In this document: positions 54,401 through 64,000 of the stretch, piece by piece
How the letters are laid out: each line of letters opens with the position of its first letter
Position numbering within the stretch: the stretch's first letter is position 1
Assembly: GCA_019914945.1 (NCBI GenBank)
Contig: CM034109.1
Location: 6,076,001-6,140,000 of the forward strand
Length of the DNA: 64,000 bases
Direction of reading: 5' to 3'
Origin: Typha latifolia
Lineage: Eukaryota > Streptophyta > Magnoliopsida > Poales > Typhaceae
Notes under the pieces: model-generated
Databases searched by the model: none
The model's input: only the letters and a program-made list of their open reading frames with translations
What the model was told of the DNA's origin: nothing
Made by a program: the position numbers and the translations under genes

Positions 54401-54856
54401 ATATTTCAGAGCGATGATCAGATGAGCTATAGATGCGAGGCGGTATAGATAATAGTTTATATAGAAAATTGAGTTGTATCAGTAGTTGATATTTGTACTC
54501 TGTTGTATAATACAGGTCGAATCATAGTATACTCTTATATTAGTCGTTTTAGTTGTATCTTAATGGTTTGTTGTGGCATATGTAGGTCCTGCCAGATTAT
54601 GTAGTGGTTTAATGTATATTATTGTGGACTAGGATATTCATATGTTAACAGGTTTATTTGGTTAATAATATGATTTAATTGGTGATGGGTTATGTGATCA
54701 TGGATATGTTAGCAGGTAGTATTTGATGATGTCATGATTATATATGTACATGAGAGTATATGTGCGTGACGGGCCCCGCCCGTCCTCTCGCGTGTGCCAC
54801 GCGTGCCGTGTGGGCACGTGGGCGTGCACGTGTCCGTGCCGGGCGGGGGCGTTACA
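51446..54856 (+). mobile_element. Solo LTR of family A inside LINE ORF2, perfect 5-bp target duplication
   Basis: It starts TGTAATAACC and ends GGGGGCGTTACA, 3411 bp, with GTGGA on both sides (51441-51445 and 54857-54861). The first 950 bp are pyrimidine- and GC-rich, and the open frames there (for example 51582-52178) are low complexity. Bases 52400-53040 are AT-rich. Bases 53050-54850 match the inverted copies at 27217-29040 and 61851-63640. There is no internal region, so this is a recombination product. Confidence 0.93.
52275..52330 (+). repeat. (CTT)n microsatellite region
   Basis: CTTCTTCTT runs mixed with TTTCT inside the family A LTR. The complementary (AAG)16 run at 59714-59760 lies at the equivalent place in the minus-strand copy. 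Confidence 0.85.
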
Positions 54857-57800
54857 GTGGAGCTGTCTTGGAGAAGATTTGGATAAAGCCAAATCAAGAA
54901 GGACCCATGCATGCATTCTCTCATAAAGTGATAGCTTCTCAGCGCAACTTGACTAGCTGGAGCAGGAGTTGCATTGGAGATATCGAGAGCAAGCTATGTG
55001 CAACTAAGGAGAAGGTGGAGGAGCTTGACAGAATAGACATTAAGTGGGGTCTCACTCTGGAGGAGGCGGGGAGCCTAAGAGGCCTCTACAACCTGAAAAT
55101 TACACTAAGTAGACAAATTAACCTCAAATTACTACAGCGGTCGCGGGTGCAATGGATACGTGACAGCGATAGTAATACAAGATTCTTTCACCTGACTGCA
55201 TCTATAGGAAGAAAGCAAAACAAAATCTCAGGAATCACCAATGCGAATGGTGTGTGGGTACAAGAGCTGAGGGCGGTGGCAAACTGCTTCCTGAAATCCT
55301 ACAGCCAACTCTAGGGTCTGGATTATCTTGTGGAGTCCTTGAGGGTTGATTAAGACTCCATTCCACCACTCCCTACCCTGTGTGAGCATGAGGCGTCAAC
55401 CTTGGTAGCACCGATTACAACGGACGAAATTAAAGCTGCGTTATGGAGCATGTCGAATGGTAAGGCTCCAGGGCCTGACGGGTTACAAAAGGAGGTGTTT
55501 GTGAACTATTGGAGCTCTATGGGCTGAAGCTTATGCGGAGAAGTGGAACACTTCTTCAAAAATAGAGCGATGCCAACCAGATGGGGACACACCTATGTAA
55601 CTCTCATACAAAGAAGGATAATCTGACGATGGTCAAGGATTTTTGACCAATTGCACTTTGTAATGTGGTGTATAAGATTATTGCAAAAGTGTTGGTGCAA
55701 TGGTTGAAGCCGGTCCTGCCAAACCTGGTGAGTGAAGAGCAAGCAGCGTTCGTAGCTGACTGGAGCATCCGAGACAATATCCTCGCGGTCCAAGAGCTCG
55801 TGCACTCAATGAATAAAGGTCGACAATCTATCATGCTGGCGAAAGTTGATATGGAGAAAGCTTATGACCGGGTGGCATGGAAGGCAGTGATGGAGACACT
55901 AACTCGAATGAAGTTCTCGGAGAAATGGTGCAAGATGGATCGAGCGTGTATCCAATCACCTAGCTTTGGTCTACTGATAAATAACACCCCGACAAAATGG
56001 ATCTCGCCGAGAAGAGGACTAAGGCAAGGGGACCTGCTGTCCCCTTACCTTTTCATTATGGTTTCGCAAGTCCTATCTACAATGTTGAACGAGGAGGTGT
56101 CGAGCAAGAGGTTGACTGGCTACCATGTTAGTGGAGACTAAGTCTCGCATCTCCTCTATGCGGACGATCTCTTTCTAGTGGTCAAAGCTGGGAAGAGAAA
56201 TGTTAATGCTTGGATGAGAGTGTTGAATGGATATGTAAACCTCACCAACTAGCAAATTAACCAAGAGAAGCCTGAAATGTTCCTTCCTACCAAGATGCAG
56301 ATGGAAACCAAAGAAGAGTTGCGAAGCCAACTGGGCCTCTGGCTAGCCTCACTACCTCTAGTTTACCTGGGCATCAAGATTGCCAGGCAACGCATACCAG
56401 TGCTAGGACATTTGGGATCTGATTGAGCATGTCTAAGGTAAACTCGCAGGATAGAAGAGGAGCTCGTTATCCCTCGCAAGCCACCTCACCTTGGTTAAAT
56501 CCACCCTTACAACGATTCCTTACTACTGGATGGGTGCATTGTGGATCCCAGACTCAGTCTTGGATTCGATCACCAAGATTGTTTGCAGCTTTGTATGGGA
56601 GAAGGCGAAGGATAGGAGCAATCTACACCTAGTCAGCTAGGAAACTATCATGCGTCCGAAGGGGGAAGGAGGAAGGAGGCCTTGACATGTGCAACCTCAA
56701 AGTGGCAAAGTGGGCGCTGCTGGGTAAACACGTCGCCAGCCTTCTCAATGGCAGGAAGGTTCCTTAGGTGAAGATCATGAAGGACAAATACAGCGACCTT
56801 CAGCCATGGGCAGCCAAGGCCCCTAGGAAGTGTTTGTGGCTCTAGATGGCGCTATGCAACTCGGCAGAGGCATTGAAGGTGGGCTTTCATAAGACAGTTG
56901 GCAATGGGAGCCATACTTGGGTTTTGGACGATACATGAGTCAACAAGGTGCCATTAGGGAGGCTGCCATGCTTCTACAATGTCAACTTGGTGCACCAAAA
57001 TAGCAAAGTGGCAGACCTCATTGACAACGGGGCGTGGAATGTGTCGGGTCTGGTGCAACGGTTCGGGTCGGACCTGGCGTTCGTGATCACGTTGCTCTCG
57101 GCGCGGGCCAAGATGTTAAGGACGCTTAGACATGGGCACCTGACATGTACAGATTGGCTCAAACAAGGTCCATCTATAGCTTCCTTATAGTGAGGAATAA
57201 CGAAGGATGGAAAGGCTGGCGCAAGATGTGGAAGATCCCAATAGCACCCAGAATTAGAACCTTTTCTTTAGAAGGTCCTATAGAATAGAATGCAAACTAG
57301 AGCCTTACTCCATGGGCTAGGACTTGGACCAGAAGACAATTGCACCCTATGTGGGGTATTTCGAGAGATGGTTGGGCATCTATTCTATGGCTGTAGGTTT
57401 GCTTGGGAGACATGAGAGACAGTTACAAAGTTAGCTAGGATAAACGTCGAACTTGGTCTTATGGAAGATCACCACTGGATTACTAAGGACTGGGGAAACT
57501 CTACATAGGATAATATCAACATTAAAGCCCTTATAGCATGTACTTTATGGTGCTTGTGGAAGGAACGAAATGCTCAGATTTTTCGGAACGAAATCGGCGC
57601 ACCGAGAGAGATTGCCTACCGAGCGAGGCGGCTAGCTTCCGAATACAAGTTAGAGGAGGGGTTAGGACCAGCGGAGAGGAGGGCTCTAAGCTGACCACAC
57701 TCAAGATTAGATGGGAGCCTCCCATGGCGGGCTGGATGAAGGTAAATACATACGGGTCCTTCTCGGAAGGCGCCTACCAAGGTGGGGCAAGCTTCATTAT

Positions 57801-58284
57801 CAAAAACAATGAAGGGAAGGTCTTATAAGCTGAGTGCTATCGAGTGCTAAGGATGTCCACTATCTACTTGGAGGCGTTAGCGGCTCGTTGAGGAATGCAA
57901 GAAACTAAAGGCTTGCAAGATCAAATCATCCTAGAGTTAGACTCGGAGGAACTTGTCAAAATCGTTAGGGGACAAGCGGCTTGTCCATGGCCCGGCCGAT
58001 AGGCAAAAGAGAATCAAAAAGTGAATCAGAGCCATAGTAAGGGAGAGCCTTGCAATCATGGATACCTTTGAAGGGTTAGAGAGAAGGCAACCTTGTAGCT
58101 AATTGGGCTGCCAAGTGGGGTAGGCAAGTGAGTAAAGAGATGGTTCGGTGAGGCCTCAACTCACTGCCAATGGAGCTTCAATCCTTTGTAAATCAGGATA
58201 GTAGGGGTTCCTTTGTAAACCGACGTGTAAGTCTACTTGATTAATTAGATCCTTTCAATAAAAAAAATAAAAAAGTCACCCAGC

Positions 58285-58678
58285 TGCCGAATTGACCAAC
58301 CCGATGGGCCAACTAGGCGTAGCGGGTCCCACGTCTACCATCACCGTTTTGCAAAAATGCCCTTCCCCGCCGCTTTTTCTCTCTATAAATCCCCCTCTCT
58401 TGGCCTCACTCTCTTTCTCTATATTACTCTCTCCCTTTCTTTCCCTCTCGCGGAGTTGCAGCCATTATCCTTGGAACCCACCACGGCCACTTCCACTCGG
58501 CGCTAATGAGCCTCCTCCTCCTCCTCCTATCCTCTCTCTCTCTCTCTCGGTTGGCCAAAACTGAGCTGCCAATGAGAGGTTAGCCGCTAGCTAGCCAACA
58601 GCGGTCGAGCCCCTCCATGCCGGCCCAGCCCCTCCTCTCTTCACTTCTCTTCTCTTTTTTTTCTTATCCTTTTAATAG
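58285..58678 (+). promoter_or_regulatory. Orphan TATA-bearing, pyrimidine-rich segment right of the LINE
   Basis: CTCTATAAATCCCC (TATA core 58384-58390) is followed by a CT-rich stretch typical of plant 5' untranslated regions. No coding exon follows; a family A LTR fragment starts near 58679. Without the LINE this segment lies about 430 bp from the ELP3 start on the opposite strand, so it could be the promoter of a divergent neighbour. It could equally be another LTR, since the family D LTR has a similar TATA plus CT-rich pattern at 1004-1080. Confidence 0.4.
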
Positions 58679-60225
58679 TATAATCATCTCTAATCATCTC
58701 TATATATTACCAGCATACTCATATCTATGACTAGTCTAATCAAATGAATAATAAAATATGCTTGACTGAAATTATCTATAGATAAGACCATAAAATTATG
58801 CTGGAGGCCAAACATAATTATATAATATATCTTAATTTGAGAAAGGTGTATAGGGGATAAGACTACTCATCTCTAATAACCACATATGCCTCACATCTAT
58901 TAACCAAATGTCAACTCATCGCTAACAAGTCCACGATGTCTGAAATAAGGGGTTTGAAATTTAAAAATATTTAAGTAGTATGAAATTAGTCATTTCGATC
59001 ATAATCTATTCGAGTAAAATATGTTTGTTAGGTTTAAAATTAATTAGATTCATTGGATAGATTTAATTGTGATAATATTAATATGCTATTACCATAATTT
59101 ATATTTATTTAATAGGAATCCTGGTTTGCTAATTATATAGTAAGTAATAAGTATATAGTAATTTATCTCTTTTTGTCTATAACTAGCAATGGCCATATGT
59201 CAAATTTATAAAATATAATTATAAATATAATCTTATTAAAAAATAATTTATGATACTTACTCTTATTTAATTAATCATAAATTATTTGTAAAATAGTCAT
59301 TATCCTATTATACAAAAATAATATGCAAGCTTAGTATTCCATTTTATACAAAGTATTAAACAATAATAATATGCTAAAAATAAATATATAAGATTATTAT
59401 CAATAAGACTAAATGTATTAATCTAATAAACAATGGCAAAACCATAGATAAATTTATATGAAAATATTTATAATTATAATTAATATATTATTATACTAAA
59501 AATACTTAGCTAATAATTATACTAGTGAGTGTTAATTATCAAAATAATTAACTATCCAAATAATTAATTTACCTTAGCATTAGAGAATAAATTATATAAT
59601 TAATAGAAAATAAGAAAAAGAAATAAAAAGACAATCTCCTTTTTGCTGCCAAACTGAGCTCAACCTAGCACTGTTGCAGAAAGAGGAGGAGGAATCAAGG
59701 AAGAATAATACAGAGAAAAGAAGAAGAAGAAGAAGAAGAAGAAGAAGAAGAAGAAGAAGAGGAGAAGACCGGGCCGACGTGGAGGGGCTCGGTCGCTTCT
59801 GGCCAGCCAACAGCCAGCTTCTCGCCTATATCTCGGGTTCAACTAAGCCAAGAGAAAGAGGAAGAAAAAAGAGAAAAAGAAGAGAGAAGAAAGAAGAGAG
59901 AAGGAGAGAGCTCACCTTAGCAATCGTGGCAGTGGCGACAAGAGAGAGAGAGAGACTGAGAGACAGAGAAGGTGGTTGGGAGGGCGGTTTTGCAACGGTG
60001 ATGGCTGCTATGGGAGTCGCCAGGCCTAGCTGGATTGGGAGAGTTGGCCAGCCTAGCGGTTGGGTGCACGTGGTGCACCCAAGGCCTTGCCACAGTAGGT
60101 TAGAAAGTTTTATCACTTATTGGACTTGGCTTGGGAACGAGGTCAGCCACAATGTGGCCGATTACGTCGTGCCCAACTTTTATTATTTATTTATTATTAT
60201 TATTTTAAGGCTAGGTTGTATAATA
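58679..60225 (-). mobile_element. Family A LTR fragment, minus strand
   Basis: It aligns with 28690-30175 of the family A LTR: ATCATCTCTAATCATCTCTATATAT, GGAGGCCAAACATAATTATATAAT, GATAAGACTACTCATC, then the purine-rich block with (AAG)16 (59714-59760) and CAGCCACAATGTGGCCGATTACG near 60145. It ends close to the LTR start (GGCTAGGTTGTATA, about 60222). The distal half is missing. Confidence 0.8.
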
Positions 60226-60990
60226 ATTATTTGATTTATAGATATACATTACTAGTCACAATATATACATTTAGAGTAATTTAACAATTTATTATATACT
60301 ATTTTCTGGAGAATAATATATTAGTCTTAATTTATTAATTAAGATAGAGTAAGAATTACGAATGAGTTATAATTAAATTGTTGTCTATACTTATATTTAT
60401 ATTTATATATATATTGAGCATTTTATCTTTTATAAAGAAGAGAATAATTGTCTTTATTCTTATTTGTAACTAGCATTTTAAGATCATATTATATCTATAG
60501 TATCAGAATTATATCTATAATATAGGTCTAAGTCATTTAATAAACAATCATATTTTAAGAATAAAATCTATAATAAATGACTAACTCATAAAATCTATTT
60601 GAGACCTCGTGGATTTTGCTAGCGATGAGTTGACACTTGGTTGACAGATGCATGATGTATGTGGTTTGTATTTTTTGATGAGATGTAAGTAGTCTTATCT
60701 TCTAGATGCATTCTTAAATTAAAATATATTATATACTTATGTATATGCATGTTTTGGTGTCTAGCATGATTATATGATCTTATCAACATATGATTTTAGT
60801 CGAGCATATTTTATCATTCATTTGATTAGATTGATTTTGGATATGAATATGTTGTTAATATATAGAGATGATTGGAGATGACTATACTATTATGACTTTA
60901 TGTTGAGATAATCTTTAACACGAGTATGCATGTGATAGACTAACATGAGTAGGCACGTGATAGATGTATGATTGGAGATTGCATCATATT
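60226..60990 (+). mobile_element. Family A LTR fragment, plus strand
   Basis: It aligns with about 52420-53460 of the plus-strand family A LTR: GAGACCTCGTGGATTTTGCTAG (60601), ATGAGATGTAAGTAGTCTTATC, GTCTAGCATGATTATATGA and TAGATTGATTTTGGATATGA. It abuts the minus-strand fragment, forming an inverted pair. Both ends of the LTR are missing. Confidence 0.75.
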
Positions 60991-61129
60991 ATGTGTATTT
61001 TACATTATTATATTGCAAACTTTTACTTTAGAAGTATCAATAATTAAATATATTTTATTTACTTAATTATTTATTTTGTTGTTTCCTATGCTGTGTAGTA
61101 GTCATATTTTTTTTTTAAAATTTGCCATG

Positions 61130-61660
61130 TCGTCGTGTCCGTGTCGGTTGTTCTACAGTAGAAATTTATGAGTATAAAAATTTGTCAAATTCAAGTCAAA
61201 ATCTTTCATAGTTTTTGAGTGAGTTTTTTCTTTAGTTTTTTGTCTTCATAAATAACTAATTTTTATTTATTATTTTTATATTATTTTTTCTAAATTGTTA
61301 GAAAATTTTCTATATTTTTAAATAATATTTATGTAATAAAAATAGTTTTATCTGATACGGGCCGTGGACAATTGATACATCCGATCCTGATATCTAGTTT
61401 TAAAACTTTAATTTTAGACATAACTATAAGGAGCAATTTGTAATTTATCTAGATTTAAATTAAGACAAATTTATTAAAAACACATTAACTTGTTTTTATT
61501 ATCATTTACACCTATGGAGCATGGGTAGTTCATTTAGGCCTCCTTACCGATGTCGGATATCAATACGGCCTGATACGACCTTGATACACATCCGATACGG
61601 CTAAAAAATTAATTTTATTTATCCGATACTGCGGGGATACGGTGAGATAAAATTTTGAAT
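61130..61660 (+). repeat. Degenerate hAT 3' ends
   Basis: Bases 61230-61405 match the hAT tail (TAGTTTTTTGTCTTCATAAATAACTA, CTATATTTTTAAATAATATTTA, then TCTGATACGGGCCG and CCGATCCTGATATCTAG). Bases 61540-61660 repeat GGCCTGATACGACC and CCGATACGGC-like subterminal motifs. No clear termini or target duplication are visible. Confidence 0.6.
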
Positions 61661-61850
61661 TATTTAAGTTTAACGGGTCAGGTCTGCAGATAAAACTTAT
61701 TTAGAACCGTTAACCTACTAATCGACTCATTAGTATTTAAGTTATAACTCCAAATCCTAAACCCAATATCGTTCAGCTCTCTCGTTCGTGTCTCTCTTGT
61801 GCGACCTTGCACCCTTCTGTGTCTCACGCGTCGGCGGCGACGAAAACCTT

Positions 61851-64000
61851 TGTGACACCCACACTCTAAACACGTGCATAGCACGAGCCCACACGGCACG
61901 TGCATAGCACCTGACCAATTGGTTTGTTACAGACAATCAAATAAACCTATAGCAACATCATAATTTTATCCACAATATCTAAATTAAAAATAACTCAAGT
62001 CTAACTGTCAACAGCATACAAATAACCATACATGGCCGTACAGAGGCCACAACACATCATCAAGAGCTTTTCACAACTACATATACACAATAGAGGTATA
62101 TACATAATTATACAAGTACAAAGTCACATGCTAAAATATAAGACAAGAATACAGATATACTTTGGAGGATGTCAACTATTACATCAGATAAGATAACTCA
62201 TCTGGCATACAACACTAACTATACTCTACTCCTCACTCACTAGCAAGACCTATAAGGGAATATCCTGCTCCTCTCGTTCACCTGGGTTTTTGGAAAGGAG
62301 AAAATAAGAGAGTAATGAGCTAAAGGCTCAGTGAATAGACCTTACCCCGAATCAGTAATACCAAACAGAGAGTAAATCAAGTACTAGATAATATGAATCA
62401 GAAAGAGTATCATGTCATGAATAAGTAAATGAATGTGTCCTCAATACTACATAAATGAAATATAGATAACATGTCATAACTGATAAGAATACATAATCCT
62501 CGACAATGAATAAAGAGGTCACCACGTCGTATGATCATCATAACTCTCCCTCAATTATGATATATGACGCATGCCGACCATAACAATATTATGATATCCA
62601 ATGCAATCATATGTGATGTATATTGACAACTTAATAATCAGGTATGCCAGATAATAATGAAATCATATGCGTTTCTCAACATCACGATCATCACCGACAT
62701 TTCGGTATAATATCATCATACTAGACCACTGTGCATAGTCAATAGCCGGTACCCGGTCTCAACATCATGTCCAAAGGCTCAGAGCATACTCCGCCACCCG
62801 CAAGAGTATCTCTAATATAACCATACCCCGCCACCCGCTAGGGTATCAACATCCATCCGGACTGGGCACCCACATAGTTGATAGAAACCTCGTGAGGATA
62901 ACTCGCCACATATGCCCTGGCGAACTGTATGTGTCCGAATGTCTGCTGCGCACACAGACTAACGACCTCAGACGTAAGGCTAACAGGATCGCGACTATGT
63001 CGAGCGATCAATCATCTCCAAGCACGCCCTAACCCTCGCGCCCACTCGGGTATCCTCACGCTTTCTATCAACTATCCTATCAGTCACATTTCACGCTTTC
63101 CTTCTAAATGACAGATCATATGCATATATCTAGTATGATAACAAGTCAATGCATAATAGGAATTTAGGTGGAATATGAATCAAGAGAAAATGATGCAATG
63201 TAGTCTCCAACTGTATCGTCAACACATGTATACTTATGCTAATCTATTACATGCATACTCGTGCAAATCTATTACATGCATACTCATGCTACAGATCAAC
63301 TCGGTAAACAATCATAACAGTAGAATCATCTCTGATCATCTCTATATATATCACCAATGTACTCGTATTCTAAATCAGCATAATCGAATGCATGATAAAA
63401 TGTGCTCGACTATAATCATCTCTAGATAAAATTATATAATCAGCAAAGGTCAAAACATTCATATACACAAATATATAATATAACCTAATTTGAGAAATGC
63501 GTCTAAGGGATAAGACTACTCACCCCACTGCAAATACCAAACCACCACTCGTTCACGCTACTACGATAACGATCACGCCTCGATAGCTAAGTCCACGGAA
63601 TCTTGAACAGGGGGGTCGGGATCTGAAATTATTTATAACAAATATGTCAGTCTTTCTATTAATTAAAATTAACCAGACAAAAGAATAGTTTCTTATTGTA
63701 ATTATGTACTCTTCATTTCTATATTTGTTTTTGTTATTTATTAATCATAATTATATCATTTATTTGTGTATTTAGAATATATTTTATCTGTCTATTATTA
63801 TCTTTGATAATTAAGAAAATAAAAATTAAGTTATTGCAATTAATTACGTAAGAATATACGTACATAACCCTAAAAATTTCTTAGGATTAAAATAGTAATT
63901 ATATTGCAGTCATTTTGCTAAACATGGTATAATTAGAACTATATACTAACTATGATATAATTATATTTAATTTGTATAACTTAATCACATTAAATTAACT
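61851..64000 (-). mobile_element. Family A LTR, minus strand, cut by window end
   Basis: The distal LTR end, TGTGACACCC, begins at 61851. The sequence follows the LTR at 27217 closely: GAATAGACCTTACCCCGAATCAG (62333), GGTACCCGGTCTCAACATCATG, CGCCACATATGCCCTGGCGAAC and GGATAAGACTACTCACC (63510). The internal or remaining LTR part lies beyond 64000. The open frames in it are not genes. Confidence 0.85.

Larger units (their letters stand above)
50665..58190 (+). pseudogene. LINE ORF2: endonuclease, reverse transcriptase, RNase H (interrupted)
   Basis: The start is ATG at 50665 (MISALMWNCRGR, the usual endonuclease opening). The endonuclease has VAGDFNTSLS (51070) and LSFTWCNNRPEPDRI, and ends SNHAPLL where SDH is expected. 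A solo LTR (51446-54856) splits the gene just after. RT continues with RDSDSNTRFFHLTA (55160), SNGKAPGPDGL, IAKVLVQWLKPVLP, EEQAAFVADWSIRDNI, MEKAYDRVAW, RGLRQGDLLSPYLF and the catalytic LLYADDLFLV near 56155-56182. RNase H near 57720 has WMKVNTYGSF, with the catalytic Asp replaced by Tyr. There are many stops and frameshifts. It would nick target DNA and copy the LINE RNA in place. Confidence 0.9.
47584..58275 (+). mobile_element. L1-type LINE with 9-bp target duplication, split by two solo LTRs
   Basis: TCACCCAGC lies at 47575-47583 and again at 58276-58284, the second directly after an A-rich tail (AATAAAAAAAATAAAAAAG). Subtracting the inserted LTRs (47971-48920 and 51446-54856) leaves about 6.3 kb, the size of a full-length plant L1-type element. 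The order is ORF1 (DUF4283, zinc knuckle), endonuclease, reverse transcriptase, RNase H. All frames carry stops and shifts, so it cannot move on its own. Confidence 0.92.

Overview
This window is nuclear DNA of a flowering plant, probably a monocot outside the grasses. It holds two single-copy eukaryotic genes with GT-AG introns set in a dense, nested layer of plant transposable elements (Ty3/gypsy and other LTR elements, solo LTRs, an L1-type LINE, hAT elements, a TRIM). I saw no bacterial, organellar or CRISPR features and no tRNA or rRNA gene. The monocot call is inference from my recollection of the ELP3 N-terminus and is not proven.

Both host genes lie on the minus strand. (1) APC2, the cullin-like scaffold of the anaphase-promoting complex: the first six coding exons run from 25053 down to 10802 (about 380 codons). 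The C-terminal half lies off the left edge beyond an intron of more than 10.8 kb. (2) ELP3, the catalytic subunit of Elongator: nine exons from 47262 down to 38626 give an uninterrupted 560-codon reading frame, which looks complete and intact.

Layout. 1-10358: rearranged Tekay/Del-like gypsy element (family D) in both orientations, with a degenerate hAT transposon (5587-9247) inside one of its LTRs; all of this is APC2 intron 6. 10802-15658: APC2 exons 6 to 2. 15659-24840: APC2 intron 1, with a TRIM, a second hAT relic, a family E LTR, an inverted fragment resembling APC2 exon 1, a broken Reina-like chromovirus and two hAT-derived elements. 24841-25053: APC2 exon 1. 25405-31215: solo LTR of family B containing a solo LTR of family A. 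31260-33380: AT-rich element with a 111-bp tandem array. 33490-38002: LINE and gypsy fragments and LTR debris. 38626-47262: ELP3, whose fourth intron carries a solo LTR with a perfect target duplication. 47584-58275: a degenerate L1-type LINE with a 9-bp target duplication, itself invaded by two solo LTRs. 58285-64000: orphan promoter-like DNA, family A LTR pieces in opposite orientations, hAT ends and a family A LTR running off the window.

The insertion order can be read from target duplications: family E and A solo LTRs entered the LINE, which entered the ELP3 upstream region; family A entered family B; hAT entered a family D LTR. I found no convincing novel multi-gene system. The most interesting signals are the inverted APC2 exon-1 fragment inside APC2's own intron, the threefold repeat of the APC2 exon-6 splice donor, the head-to-head gypsy element, a hAT end whose flank resembles an LTR, and a TATA-bearing segment separated from ELP3 by the LINE.
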